This document shows positions 20,437 through 29,050 of a stretch of DNA of 64,000 bases, in pieces (within the stretch, counting starts at the first letter, position 1; every line of letters starts with the position of its first letter). The stretch comes from Gammaproteobacteria bacterium. Lineage in GTDB: Bacteria; Pseudomonadota; Gammaproteobacteria; DSM-16500. The translations under genes were made by a program, and so were the position numbers. The DNA is taken from assembly GCA_021156085.1 (NCBI GenBank), contig JAJNBC010000002.1, forward strand, positions 62,001 to 126,000, written 5' to 3'. Below the pieces are notes generated by a model that searched no databases, was not told the origin of the DNA, and worked only from the letters and a program-made list of their open reading frames with translations.

Positions 20437-20576
20437 AGCGGTTGTTTAGACTAAAAAGGATTAAGACAAAACGCAAGATTTTTTACCCATCATTTTTTCA
20501 ATAATGTGTTAAATCCAGGATAGTAGAATTTCCAAAAGACTCTAGGATCATTTTTATTTTTTAAGGAATACGAGTT

Positions 20577-22100
20577 ATGCCACTTGCTATTGTATACAGC
20601 CGCGCTTCCGCTGGCATTCAAGCTCCTTTGGTGACCATTGAAGTGCATCTCGCGCTAGGTTCGCCAAACGTGAATATAGTTGGAATGCCCGAAACAGCAG
20701 TAAAAGAAAGTCGCTATCGCATACACAGTGCTTTTGTGAATGCTAATTTTGAATTTCCCCACGGTCGTGTGGTTATTAATCTTGCACCTGCTGATTTACC
20801 GAAAGAAGGCGGTAGATTTGATTTGCCTATTGCTTTGGGTGTTTTGGCTGCTTCCCAACAGATTCCATATAAAAAATTGTTGGATTATGAATTTGTAGGA
20901 GAATTAGCTTTGTCAGGGGAATTACGTCCAATAAAGGGGATATTACCGATTGTTCTTAGCGCGCGAGAGGCGGGACGTTCCTTGATTATTCCTCGAGCGA
21001 ATGCAGCGGAGGCGGGGCTCGTAAAAGAAGCACAAGTTTTTTTTGCAGATCATTTATTGGAAGTGAGTAGTTATTTGCAGGGTAAAAATAACTTGGCCTC
21101 CTGTGTTCCGGTTGTGCTACAAGAAGAAAATAATACTTCATGCGATTTAGCTGAAATACAAGGGCAACCGCATGCTAGACGTGCTTTGGAAGTTGCTGCG
21201 GCAGGCAAGCATAATTTATTATTTATAGGACCCCCAGGCACAGGAAAAACAATGCTGGCGAATCGGTTACCTAGTATTTTACCGAAATTATCAGATCAGC
21301 AAGCTGTAGAAGTGGCTGCTATTGCTTCGTTGAGTATGGAGGGTTTTGATCCTAGACAATGGCAAGCAGTGCCCTTTCGTTCGCCTCATCATAGTAGTTC
21401 AGGGGTGGCATTAGTAGGAGGGGGACGGCCGCCCCATCCAGGTGAAATCTCACTAGCGCATCATGGCGTATTATTTTTGGATGAACTTACTGAATTTAAT
21501 CGCCATGCTTTAGAAGCATTGCGTGAACCCTTAGAATCCGGAAAAATTATTATTTCACGTGCGGCTCATCAAGCGATGTTTCCAGCACATTTTCAATTAG
21601 TGGCAGCCATGAATCCTTGTCAATGCGGATATGCAGGCAGTCCAACAAGACAATGTTGTTGTACAGAAGAACACATTCAGCGTTATCTTGCTAAACTATC
21701 AGGACCTTTATTAGATCGTATTGATATGCAAGTTGAAGTACCTGCTTTACCGCCAGGAGTTTTATCCTTTATGACAACTTCTGTAAGCGAAACCAGTGCT
21801 ATAGTAAAGGCACGCGTCAGCGAAGCAAGGCAACGGCAAGTGGTGCGACAAGAAAAATGTAATCAAGCGTTGTTAACCCAGGATTTTCCAAAATTTTGCA
21901 GTTTAACAGAGAGACCCCAGGCATTATTGGATCAAGCTGTGCAAGCATTTAATCTTTCTGCTCGGGCCTACCATCGTGTTGTAAAGGTGGCTCGAACCCT
22001 TGCTGATTTAGCAGGGAGAATGGAAATATTAGAGAGGGATATCGGCGAAGCTTTAACCTATCGTCATATAGATAGGATAAAATATAGACAAAAAAATTAA
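20577..22100 (+). CDS. comM: ComM/YifB family Mg-chelatase-like ATPase
   Basis: A hexameric AAA+ branch-migration helicase that helps integrate donor DNA during natural transformation. It is 507 residues. The N-terminal Lon-like ChlI domain (about 20-145) has VEVHLALGSPNVNIVGMPE-type sequence and AVKESRYRI. Walker A is GPPGTGKT at 218-225, Walker B VLFLDELTEF is near 300, and the cysteine-rich zinc patch CQCGYAG ... QCCCTEEH is near 345-365. The C-terminal Mg_chelatase_C domain ends with AYRHID-like LTYRHIDRI. An AAGGA ribosome site is present. Other competence-type genes in the window are comF and the pil operon. Confidence 0.95.
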   Translation: MPLAIVYSRASAGIQAPLVTIEVHLALGSPNVNIVGMPETAVKESRYRIHSAFVNANFEFPHGRVVINLAPADLPKEGGRFDLPIALGVLAASQQIPYKKLLDYEFVGELALSGELRPIKGILPIVLSAREAGRSLIIPRANAAEAGLVKEAQVFFADHLLEVSSYLQGKNNLASCVPVVLQEENNTSCDLAEIQGQPHARRALEVAAAGKHNLLFIGPPGTGKTMLANRLPSILPKLSDQQAVEVAAIASLSMEGFDPRQWQAVPFRSPHHSSSGVALVGGGRPPHPGEISLAHHGVLFLDELTEFNRHALEALREPLESGKIIISRAAHQAMFPAHFQLVAAMNPCQCGYAGSPTRQCCCTEEHIQRYLAKLSGPLLDRIDMQVEVPALPPGVLSFMTTSVSETSAIVKARVSEARQRQVVRQEKCNQALLTQDFPKFCSLTERPQALLDQAVQAFNLSARAYHRVVKVARTLADLAGRMEILERDIGEALTYRHIDRIKYRQKN

Positions 22101-22169
22101 TGCATCTTTAATTTTCCTCCCTCTACGCTGCTGTACCGCTTATCATGAAAAGGTATACTTAGTTAACTC

Positions 22170-22218
22170 AGGATCTCTAGGCGGCGGTGAAACGTTTTGA
22201 TTTTTGAGCATCGAGGAG
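22170..22218. repeat. Decayed, inverted partial copy of the dispersed palindromic repeat
   Basis: The stretch AGGATCTCTAGGC through TTTGATTTTTGAGCA matches the reverse complement of the right half of the element at 54526-54672, with a 12-base internal deletion. It lies between comM and the unknown gene at 22277, in the only non-coding stretch there. Confidence 0.45.
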
Positions 22219-22276
22219 TTTGTTTCAGTATTGTGGCTAAGCACTCCTGATCTAAAAACGATGAAGGAACAAGATA

Positions 22277-22669
22277 ATGACTATTATATTTTATCCTTAT
22301 GAAGAAGACTTAGATTCGCGTACCTTAGAGGCCAGATTGGAGCTTTTAATGTTAGGTGCAGAACGTTATAAGACAATAGTGCTTGATATGACAACTAAAC
22401 CTCCGGAAGGTAGCGATGCTACACGGCGAATGGTGCCACGTGATTTAACCTATGCTTATAATTGGCAAGAATTAGCAAGATTGTTACGAGAGTTACGAGA
22501 GTTGCCAGAACAGAATCAGGTGAGTCGATTAGCCAAAGCAACTTACTTAGCTAGGTTAGCAGAAATCTATGAAGTATTGCGCGGTGCTAAGATGCCGAAG
22601 TTGGAAGCAGTGAGGCTGGCTTTGGTGAATGAAGCGAGTCAATTGAGGACGGGAATAGGTACAGCGTAG
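22277..22669 (+). CDS. Small unknown protein
   Basis: A 130-residue soluble protein with an AAGGAA ribosome site seven bases before the ATG. It begins MTIIFYPYEEDLDSRTLEAR and then reads as mostly helical, rich in Leu, Arg and Glu (LARLLRELRELPEQ, LARLAEIYEVLRG). There are no cysteines, signal peptide or membrane span. No family is recognised. It is convergent with rpoH, whose stop is 18 bases away. Base composition and codon use look like the neighbouring genes, so it is probably real. Confidence 0.6.
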   Translation: MTIIFYPYEEDLDSRTLEARLELLMLGAERYKTIVLDMTTKPPEGSDATRRMVPRDLTYAYNWQELARLLRELRELPEQNQVSRLAKATYLARLAEIYEVLRGAKMPKLEAVRLALVNEASQLRTGIGTA

Positions 22670-22686
22670 TCTTAATAGACGTTGTC

Positions 22687-23550
22687 CTATTGATTCATTT
22701 TTTCAATAGCGTTCTTTAATTTGTCCATTGCGTTTCTCTCAAGTTGTCGCACGCGCTCTATCGAAATATTGTATTTGTCGGCTAGTTCTTGTAGGGTTGC
22801 TTTTTCTTCATTTAGCCAGCGCGCTGTTAAAATTTTTTGGCTGCGTTCATCGAGCTGGCCTAATACTTGATATAACACGGTATTAGATTGTTCTGCGCCA
22901 TCGGTTTTCTCAAATATTTCCGCAGGATTATGAAGATTGTCTTCTAAATAACTTACTGGTGCCTCTATTTGGGAATGTTCTTCTTCATCCTCTGCATACC
23001 CATCAAAGGAAGTATCTGAATGATTTAAGCGCATTTCCATTTCACGTACTGTTTCAGGTTTCACTTTTAAATCCTGAGCAACGGCATTGATTTCTTCATT
23101 AGTAAACCAACCCAAACGTTTTTTCATACTACGTAAATTAAAGAAAAGCTTACGCTGCGCTTTAGTTGTTGCAATTTTTACAATGCGCCAATTACGTAAA
23201 ATAAATTCGTGAATCTCTGATTTAATCCAATGTACAGCAAAAGTAACTAGACGTACGCCCATTTCCGGATTAAAGCGTCTTACTGCTTTCATCAAGCCAA
23301 TATTACCTTCCTGAATAAGATCTCCTAATGGTAGACCATAGCCCGTGTAACTTTTCGCTACTCGCACGACATAGCGTGCATGAGATAAGACTAGCTGTTT
23401 TGCTGCATCTAAGTCATTTTGGGCTTGTAAACGTGTGGCAAGATCATGTTCTTCTTGGTGGTCGAGCAGTGGAATTTGATTGACGTAGTTGATGTAACCG
23501 TCAAGACTGCTAATAGGTAAACGAATATCAAATGCTTGCAGGTGATTCAT
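22687..23550 (-). CDS. rpoH: RNA polymerase heat-shock sigma factor RpoH (sigma-32)
   Basis: A sigma-70-family factor directing heat-shock transcription. It is about 287 residues. Region 2.1-2.4 includes [35 protein letters not shown] and [18 protein letters not shown]. The RpoH box QRKLFFNLR, diagnostic of sigma-32, is present. Region 4 ends with [20 protein letters not shown]. The frame is open to 23658 inside ftsY, but the ATG at 23550 gives the usual start. A CIRCE operator lies 38-64 bases upstream. It sits directly after ftsY with no ftsE or ftsX between. Confidence 0.96.
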   Translation of the reverse strand: MNHLQAFDIRLPISSLDGYINYVNQIPLLDHQEEHDLATRLQAQNDLDAAKQLVLSHARYVVRVAKSYTGYGLPLGDLIQEGNIGLMKAVRRFNPEMGVRLVTFAVHWIKSEIHEFILRNWRIVKIATTKAQRKLFFNLRSMKKRLGWFTNEEINAVAQDLKVKPETVREMEMRLNHSDTSFDGYAEDEEEHSQIEAPVSYLEDNLHNPAEIFEKTDGAEQSNTVLYQVLGQLDERSQKILTARWLNEEKATLQELADKYNISIERVRQLERNAMDKLKNAIEKMNQ

Positions 23551-23587
23551 TGTATAAAACCTTTGGTAGACCATTTTTGGGATTATG

Positions 23588-23614
23588 TTAGCACTCTTGA
23601 TGGGAGAGTGCCAA
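23588..23614 (-). promoter_or_regulatory. CIRCE operator (HrcA site) upstream of rpoH
   Basis: TTAGCACTC, nine bases, then GAGTGCCAA. This matches the CIRCE consensus TTAGCACTC-N9-GAGTGCTAA at 17 of 18 arm positions. It lies in the 76-base gap between the ftsY stop and the rpoH start. A minus-strand TTGGCA in one arm is 18 bases from TAACAT, so the operator would overlap a promoter. HrcA itself is not in the window. Confidence 0.85.
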
Positions 23615-23626
23615 TAAAAGTTAAGG

Positions 23627-24631
23627 TTAAGGGGTTTCCCCGTTTGCGCTGGTTTCAAATAAAGCGCTTACAAAATCATTTGCAATAAAGGGCCGTAAAT
23701 CGTCCATTTCTTCACCTATTCCCATAAACCGAATAGGCACTTTTAACTGTTTAGCAATGGCAAAAATAATCCCTCCTTTGGCTGTGCCATCAAGTTTGGT
23801 AAGAGCAATCCCGCTAATCCCGATGCTTTGATGAAATTGTAATGCTTGGGTTAGGGCATTCTGACCAATACTCGCATCGAGAATCAATAATGTTTCATGG
23901 GGTGCTGTGGGTTCTAATTTAGCCATAACACGCTTTACTTTTTTTAACTCCTCCATTAAATGTGCTTGAGTATGTAGCCGTCCCGCAGTATCTGCTAATA
24001 ACATATCTATGTTTCGGGTCTTGGCTGATTCCAAAGCATCGTAAATCACCGCTGCTGTATCCGCACCTGGTTGTTGCGCAATGACGGGGATTTGGTTTCG
24101 TTCTCCCCAAATTTGCAATTGTTCGATGGCTGCGGCCCTGAAGGTGTCGCCCGCAGCTAATAATACTTTTTTATTTTGGGCTTTAAAATAATGGGCTATT
24201 TTGCCAATGGTTGTTGTTTTACCTGAGCCATTGATGCCGACAACTAAAATGACAAAAGGCATTGAATTTGTAGAAATAGTGAGGGGGATTTCGCACGGTT
24301 TTAAGATGGCCCTCATTTCGTTCTGCAGCGCTTGTAAGACAGCAGCAGGGTCAGCTAATTCTTTGCGAGCCAATTTCTGAGTGAGCACTTCGATAAGCTG
24401 TTGTGTGGCCTCAATCCCAACATCTGCAGTGAGCAATTGAGTTTCAATGTTTTCAATTAAGTCATGATCTAGGGTTTTTTTACCTAAAATAATATTGGTA
24501 ATACCTGTGGCAAAATTAGCTCGTGTTTTTGCCAGGCCTGTTTTAAGACGAGCAAAAAAACCTACTTGTGGTGCAGGAGCATCGTTTAATTCCTCAGTAG
24601 CCTGTTTTTTTCGTTTTAAAAGATTTAACAT
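23627..24631 (-). CDS. ftsY: Signal recognition particle receptor FtsY
   Basis: The SRP GTPase receptor that docks ribosome-SRP complexes at the inner membrane. It is 334 residues: a short charged A region (1-25), the N domain (about 26-115) and the NG GTPase. The P-loop is GINGSGKTT at 132-140, G2/G3 include [12 protein letters not shown] and [10 protein letters not shown], and G4 is [10 protein letters not shown]. The A domain is much shorter than in E. coli, as in many species. It is divergent from rsmD, the standard arrangement. The usual downstream ftsEX pair is missing. Confidence 0.96.
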   Translation of the reverse strand: MLNLLKRKKQATEELNDAPAPQVGFFARLKTGLAKTRANFATGITNIILGKKTLDHDLIENIETQLLTADVGIEATQQLIEVLTQKLARKELADPAAVLQALQNEMRAILKPCEIPLTISTNSMPFVILVVGINGSGKTTTIGKIAHYFKAQNKKVLLAAGDTFRAAAIEQLQIWGERNQIPVIAQQPGADTAAVIYDALESAKTRNIDMLLADTAGRLHTQAHLMEELKKVKRVMAKLEPTAPHETLLILDASIGQNALTQALQFHQSIGISGIALTKLDGTAKGGIIFAIAKQLKVPIRFMGIGEEMDDLRPFIANDFVSALFETSANGETP

Positions 24632-24684
24632 CCTGGTAATCCTGATTGTTGCCTTAATACTACTATTATCATGAGAGTTTTTAT

Positions 24685-25263
24685 ATGAAACAAGGCCAAA
24701 TTCGCATTATTGGGGGCGTATGGCGAGGACGCAAGCTTAGCGTGCCGGATGTGCCGAACTTAAGGCCCACGCCTGACCGAGTACGTGAAACGTTATTTAA
24801 TTGGCTTGCCCCTGTTATCGAGGGTGCTTATTGCTTGGATGCCTTTGCTGGCAGTGGTGTGCTGGGTTTCGAAGCTTTGTCGAGAGGAGCTGCTCATGTG
24901 GTTATGGTTGAACAAGCAAGTGCGGTTGTCACGCTGCTACAAAAAGAAGTGGTGAAGCTACAAGCGTTAAATACAGAAATTTATTGTGCGAAAACGCCCC
25001 AGCAATTAAGAAGCCCCTTAAAATTATTTGATATTGTTTTTTTAGATCCCCCCTATCAAGATAATATATTGTTACCTACTTGTTTTTATTTGGAAGAACA
25101 AGGATTTCTTGCTAAAGAAGCCTATATTTACTTGGAAGCCAAAGATTTATTACAACAAAATGAGTTACCTGCTCATTGGCAATTACTAAAAAATAAGAAA
25201 GCAGGCCAAGTTTTTTATCATTTAGCACGGCGCTGCTGTTATACTACGGGCCATAGTGATTAA
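24685..25263 (+). CDS. rsmD: 16S rRNA (guanine966-N2)-methyltransferase RsmD
   Basis: Methylates G966 of 16S rRNA in the small subunit. It is 192 residues. The N-terminal RIIGGVWRGRKLSVPD and LRPTPDRVRETLFNWL are family signatures. The SAM-binding motif is CLDAFAGSGVLGFEALSRGA at about 51-70. The catalytic motif is FLDPPYQD (DPPY type, N2-guanine/N6-adenine class). It is divergent from ftsY and overlaps the possible GTG of trpS at its end. Confidence 0.95.
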   Translation: MKQGQIRIIGGVWRGRKLSVPDVPNLRPTPDRVRETLFNWLAPVIEGAYCLDAFAGSGVLGFEALSRGAAHVVMVEQASAVVTLLQKEVVKLQALNTEIYCAKTPQQLRSPLKLFDIVFLDPPYQDNILLPTCFYLEEQGFLAKEAYIYLEAKDLLQQNELPAHWQLLKNKKAGQVFYHLARRCCYTTGHSD

Positions 25264-25276
25264 AGCAGGTTGTATC

Positions 25277-26341
25277 ATGGAAAAAAGACCGCGTTTATTG
25301 ACGGGTGACACCCCTACAGGCCGTCTTCATTTAGGTCACTGGGTAGGGTCATTAGAGAATCGATTGGCATTGCAAGATAGTTATGATTGTTATTTTATGA
25401 TTGCAAATGTACAAGCGTTCACTACGCGTATGGATAAGCCGGCAGAAGTCCATGCCAATGTGTTAGAAGTCGCTTTGGATTATTTGGCTGCAGGCATTGA
25501 TCCTCAGCGTAGCACTGTGTTTATTCAATCTGAAATTTCAGCCATTGCTGAGCTCACTATTTTTTTTAGTATGTTAGTACCTTTTCCTCGGGTGATGCGT
25601 AATCCAACTATTAAAGACGAAATTCGTGATAAAGGGTTGGGAGACAATTATCCATTTGGTTTTTTGCTTTATCCTATTAATCAAGTAGCAGATATCTTGG
25701 CTTTTCGCCCAGAAATTGTACCAGTAGGAGAAGATCAAATTCCCCATATCGAGCTTGCGCGGGAGGTTGGCCGTCGTTTTGATCAACTGTATTGCGGAGT
25801 CGATTCTCACACTGAAGATTTAGATTATGTTAAAAAAGGTGGATTATTCCCTATCGTTGACGTGAAGTTGAGTCACACAAAACGTCTGGTAGGGATAGGT
25901 GCGCCAGATGCAGAGGGAAAGTTATTAAAAATGTCTAAGTCTTTGAATAATGCAATTTTTTTAAATGATGATGCGGATGCAATAACACGTAAGGTGATGG
26001 CTATGTATACAGATCCCAAGCGCTTAAAAGCCACTGATCCGGGTACAGTAGAATCGAACCCCTTATGGCTCTTCCATGAGATTTTTAATCCTGATAAAAA
26101 TTGGGTCACAGAAGCTAAAGAACGCTATAAAGCAGGAACAATTGGCGATGTTGAGTGTAAGAAGCGGTTAATTGAAGTACTTCTGCATCTTATTGAGCCG
26201 ATACGACGGCGCAGAGCTGTTTATGAAAAAGATCCAAGCTATGTTTTGTCTATGCTACGTGCAGGTACCGAAAAAGCGAAGGAGGTCGCCTCAGAAACGC
26301 TGTCTTTAGCTAAAGCAGCAATGAAGCAGCATTATTTTTAA
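25277..26341 (+). CDS. trpS: Tryptophanyl-tRNA synthetase
   Basis: A class Ic synthetase charging tRNA-Trp. It is about 354 residues. The HIGH motif region is GDTPTGRLHLGHWVGSL at about 10-26, NQVADILAFRPEIVPVGEDQ near 132-151 lines the active site, and KMSKS is intact in LLKMSKSLNNAIFL near 213. The C-terminal helical part has DVECKKRLIEVLLHLIEPI. The frame opens at a GTG at 25256 inside rsmD; the ATG at 25277 has an AGG seven bases upstream and is preferred. It probably shares a transcript with rsmD. Confidence 0.95.
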   Translation: MEKRPRLLTGDTPTGRLHLGHWVGSLENRLALQDSYDCYFMIANVQAFTTRMDKPAEVHANVLEVALDYLAAGIDPQRSTVFIQSEISAIAELTIFFSMLVPFPRVMRNPTIKDEIRDKGLGDNYPFGFLLYPINQVADILAFRPEIVPVGEDQIPHIELAREVGRRFDQLYCGVDSHTEDLDYVKKGGLFPIVDVKLSHTKRLVGIGAPDAEGKLLKMSKSLNNAIFLNDDADAITRKVMAMYTDPKRLKATDPGTVESNPLWLFHEIFNPDKNWVTEAKERYKAGTIGDVECKKRLIEVLLHLIEPIRRRRAVYEKDPSYVLSMLRAGTEKAKEVASETLSLAKAAMKQHYF

Positions 26342-26649
26342 CAGGCAACAAATAAAAAGCTTATTTGCTATCATTATTACAAATTCTCGATGAAAGCAGC
26401 ATGTTATAGGGTTTTATGTAGCGTATTCTTCGTGCTTTAATTTAACAAGTATTGTTTTTTTGTCGTTTAAAAATTGCGCTAGGAGAGGCTTTAGGGTTAA
26501 AATACCAGGGCTTGATGATTTAAAGAAAATAGGGGCCGATTTAATTGATTCGGCTAAGTCCGTTTACCAGTAGCGGAGTTAGCGAATGTTATAGAGATGA
26601 CAAAATCAGCAGTGATTGAAATAGAAATAAAGCAGGAGACTATAAAGAA
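26342..26649. other. Intergenic stretch with no supported gene
   Basis: No gene with a credible start is seen. One frame ending at TAG 26571 (…GLDDLKKIGADLIDSAKSVY) reads like the tail of a protein, from about 26460, but has no ATG and no ribosome site. It may be gene debris. A 20-base imperfect palindrome (GCCGATTTAATTGATTCGGC) lies inside it at 26535-26554. Confidence 0.4.
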
Positions 26650-26778
26650 ATGATGCGAATCAAGCAAAAAGAAGATTTACGACCTTATCGCCAATTTGGT
26701 TTAACGTTGCTGCAGCTAATGGGGGGGCTTGCTATCACAGGCTTTTTATTAACAGCTGTATTGAATTATTTATTTTAG
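26650..26778 (+). CDS. 42-residue prepilin-like membrane peptide
   Basis: A short ORF, MMRIKQKEDLRPYRQF then GLTLLQLMGGLAITGFLLTA and a short tail ending LNYLF. The pattern, a basic leader, Gly, then a hydrophobic helix G-L-T-L-L-Q-L-M, copies the type IV prepilin signal (G-F-T-L-L-E-L-M). The conserved Glu at +5 is Gln here, and the protein stops right after the helix, with no globular domain. GGAG lies 11 bases upstream. It could be a small membrane protein, a minor-pilin remnant or an inert relic. A GTG-start unknown gene follows 13 bases later. Confidence 0.5.
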   Translation: MMRIKQKEDLRPYRQFGLTLLQLMGGLAITGFLLTAVLNYLF

Positions 26779-26791
26779 TAGGGGTATACCT

Positions 26792-27301
26792 GTGTCAGGC
26801 ACCGCGAAGAATGATGTGCATGCCTCAAGTAGGAACTCAAATCAGGTTAAAGAGTGCTTAAAAAAAATACAAGGTTATATTTCAGAGCATATTAAGGACC
26901 AGGAAAGCGAGAAATATAAAAAAGTAAAAGAGAAACTTGAGACTTTGCAGATGCTTATTGAGTATTCTCCAAGTAAGCATAAGGATGTCCTTAAAAATTA
27001 TAGGGATCTTTTGCGTGCTACTAAAGATTGTTCTGATGCGATGCTGGTTGATTTCATACAGCAGCTAGGATTTGCTTTGGTGGGGGCTGGCGTGGTGGCC
27101 GGTATGGCTATAGTAGGGGGTGCTGGGCTGCCTGTGGTTGTTGGATGTAGTATTGTGGGAAGTGGAGTGGGTTTTTTTGGGGGGGGTATTATCTCTTCTT
27201 CGCCATTAACCTCAACCGAAGAAAAAGCCGATAACGGCCTACTGCTAGAGATAAAGGATTTGGGCAATTTATTGCATCGGATACGCCCAGTGGCAGAATA
27301 G
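26792..27301 (+). CDS. Unknown protein with a Gly-rich hydrophobic hairpin
   Basis: 169 residues from a GTG start with AGGGG seven bases upstream. Residues 1-85 are hydrophilic, charged and probably coiled-coil (QVKECLKKIQGYISEHIKDQ). Residues about 90-131 form a Gly/Val-rich hydrophobic hairpin (LGFALVGAGVVAGMAIVGGA, then VVVGCSIVGSGVGFFGGG) that could insert in a membrane as two helices. The tail is polar. There is no signal peptide. This coiled-coil-plus-hairpin design is seen in some translocated effectors of intracellular bacteria, but no family is recognised. It is convergent with the next gene. Confidence 0.6.
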   Translation: MSGTAKNDVHASSRNSNQVKECLKKIQGYISEHIKDQESEKYKKVKEKLETLQMLIEYSPSKHKDVLKNYRDLLRATKDCSDAMLVDFIQQLGFALVGAGVVAGMAIVGGAGLPVVVGCSIVGSGVGFFGGGIISSSPLTSTEEKADNGLLLEIKDLGNLLHRIRPVAE

Positions 27302-27305
27302 AAGG

Positions 27306-27779
27306 TCATTTTGGTGGTGGAGTCGCAGCAGAATAGAGTAACTCTTGTAATTTTTTCTGAAAGATAAGGGGTGTAGTAAGTTCAGTAAATTTATCTGTTT
27401 CGCCCCCGAATGTGTTAATAAAAACGGTGCCGTAATTGAGTAGCTGCGCTAATAAACTCTGATTTACTCCTACATTCGCAATGGCAGATAAACGTGTTTC
27501 GTTGGTGTGTCTATAAAAAAAACCTTCACGCATCATGATGCGTTTATCTGTAATTGCAAATTCAGACACGACATACAGTAAAAATTGATTTAACCAGCTT
27601 AATGCAGTGATAATGCCCCCTATATAAGATGCTTTTACCAAATAAGGATTTGCATTTAGGAAAAAAAAGAGGGTGATTAACGTAAGAAATAACGGAATCA
27701 TAAAAATGATGATATGTTTTTTGGTGCGGTAAAGAACTTTTTCATCTGCAATCAAGTTTTTATTTATAAAATTACACAT
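27306..27779 (-). CDS. Bacterial PH-domain membrane protein (YdbT/bPH2-like)
   Basis: 157 residues. It starts NLIADEKVLYRTKKHIIIF, the usual entry into a bPH2 protein. Two transmembrane helices follow at about 28-47 and 52-72, then a PH-like beta domain (EFAITDKRIMMREGFFYRHT near 75 and LSAIANVGVNQSLLAQLLNY near 98). These proteins are of unknown role and are often linked to membrane stress. An AGGAGA ribosome site precedes the ATG. Confidence 0.8.
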   Translation of the reverse strand: MCNFINKNLIADEKVLYRTKKHIIIFMIPLFLTLITLFFFLNANPYLVKASYIGGIITALSWLNQFLLYVVSEFAITDKRIMMREGFFYRHTNETRLSAIANVGVNQSLLAQLLNYGTVFINTFGGETDKFTELTTPLIFQKKLQELLYSAATPPPK

Positions 27780-27830
27780 ATTTTCTCCTGTAGATGTTTA
27801 TGCTCTTTGTTGGCCTTTTTTATTATACTC

Positions 27831-28976
27831 TTAAAACAATGTAGGCATCTGTTTTACTAAAATAGACCGTTCTTTCACGGTTTCATTCGTTAATATAAAG
27901 CCATAGAGTTGGTGTTGCTGATTATAAAATAACGCACGCGTACTTTCGTTTAATGTTTCTATTTCCCATTTTCCAGGCATGTTTTTAGGGGGAGGGCAAA
28001 CAACAATCGGATGCGCAGGTGTTTTAACAATAATGGGCATAGCGGGGTATTCAACAGGTGTGCGGTTTCCGCAGAGTGTTTTAGCTAAGGCTCGGGAGCA
28101 ATTCAGAATAGGCGCAATATAGGGCAATACATGGCCTTCTACTTCGGCGCAATCCCCCAAAGCGTAAATATCTTTTGTACTAGTTTCAAGGTAACGGTTA
28201 ACTAAAATGCCACGATTAGTTTGAATGCCTGCTGTCGTAGCTAAGTTAATATGCGGTTTTAATCCTATGGCAGATAAAATAAAATCTGCTTCTAACTCAT
28301 TTCCATTGGATAGTTCCAAACAATAGCCCGTTTCCATTTTATTAACACGATTAGCAGTGCATTGAAAATGAAAATGCACGCCATTTTTTTCAAGTGCTTT
28401 TTGCAAGATTTTGCCAATTTTTTCTGGAACTAGCAAATCAAGAGGCGCTTTAGCAAGGGTAATGATATGTACTTTGTAATGTGCATTGCTGAGATCGTTT
28501 GCGAATTCACAACCAATGAGCCCTGCACCTAAAATGGCAATAGTCTTTTTATTTTTGATACGTTCTTGAAAAGCTGTATAGTGATAAATATGATTAATGG
28601 AGAGGACTTCTTGTGCTGCATCTCCTTTTAATTGCGGTTGAATGACGTCAGCGCCACAAGCTAAAATCAGCTTTTCATAAGAAATTGTTTTATCGTTGAT
28701 AAAAACAAGCCGATGTATTGGATCAATAGCAGACACATGCGCATGAGTATGAATTGTCGCATCCAACTGTGTCGCCATTTTCTCTGCAGTGGCAGTTGCA
28801 AGGGCATCAGATGATTTGCCTTGAGTCAGAGCTGTACTGAGCTCGGGCTTGGGGTAATAGCGACCATCATCCGCACTAATCAATGTGAGAGGCGTGGCTT
28901 GGTTGATCTTGCGAAATTCGCGCGCTAACTGATATCCTGCAAGTCCGGTACCAATAATGACAATAGGTTGCGACAT
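27831..28976 (-). CDS. FAD/NAD(P)-dependent oxidoreductase, rubredoxin reductase-like
   Basis: About 381 residues with the two-dinucleotide-fold pattern: IVIIGTGLAGYQLAREF near residue 5-21 for FAD, a second GAGLIGCEFANDL near 152 for NAD(P)H, and IYALGDCAEV near 272 for the FAD ribityl. The C-terminal region (about 300-381) resembles rubredoxin-NAD reductases and NorW. Such enzymes pass electrons to rubredoxin. In Pseudomonas rubB lies a few genes from ubiC-ubiA, as here. The frame opens at a TTG (28982); the ATG at 28976 is chosen. No rubredoxin gene is in the window, so the partner is unknown. Confidence 0.85.
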   Translation of the reverse strand: MSQPIVIIGTGLAGYQLAREFRKINQATPLTLISADDGRYYPKPELSTALTQGKSSDALATATAEKMATQLDATIHTHAHVSAIDPIHRLVFINDKTISYEKLILACGADVIQPQLKGDAAQEVLSINHIYHYTAFQERIKNKKTIAILGAGLIGCEFANDLSNAHYKVHIITLAKAPLDLLVPEKIGKILQKALEKNGVHFHFQCTANRVNKMETGYCLELSNGNELEADFILSAIGLKPHINLATTAGIQTNRGILVNRYLETSTKDIYALGDCAEVEGHVLPYIAPILNCSRALAKTLCGNRTPVEYPAMPIIVKTPAHPIVVCPPPKNMPGKWEIETLNESTRALFYNQQHQLYGFILTNETVKERSILVKQMPTLF

Positions 28977-29050
28977 TTGCAAAAACCTAATATGTTTATT
29001 CCTACGCTATAGTACAATAAAAAATGCTATTAAGTATATGAAGTTTATTT

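Noticed and set aside
26460-26573. Short protein ending GLDDLKKIGADLIDSAKSVY
   Set aside because: Protein-like but has no ATG and no ribosome site; kept only as a note on possible gene debris.
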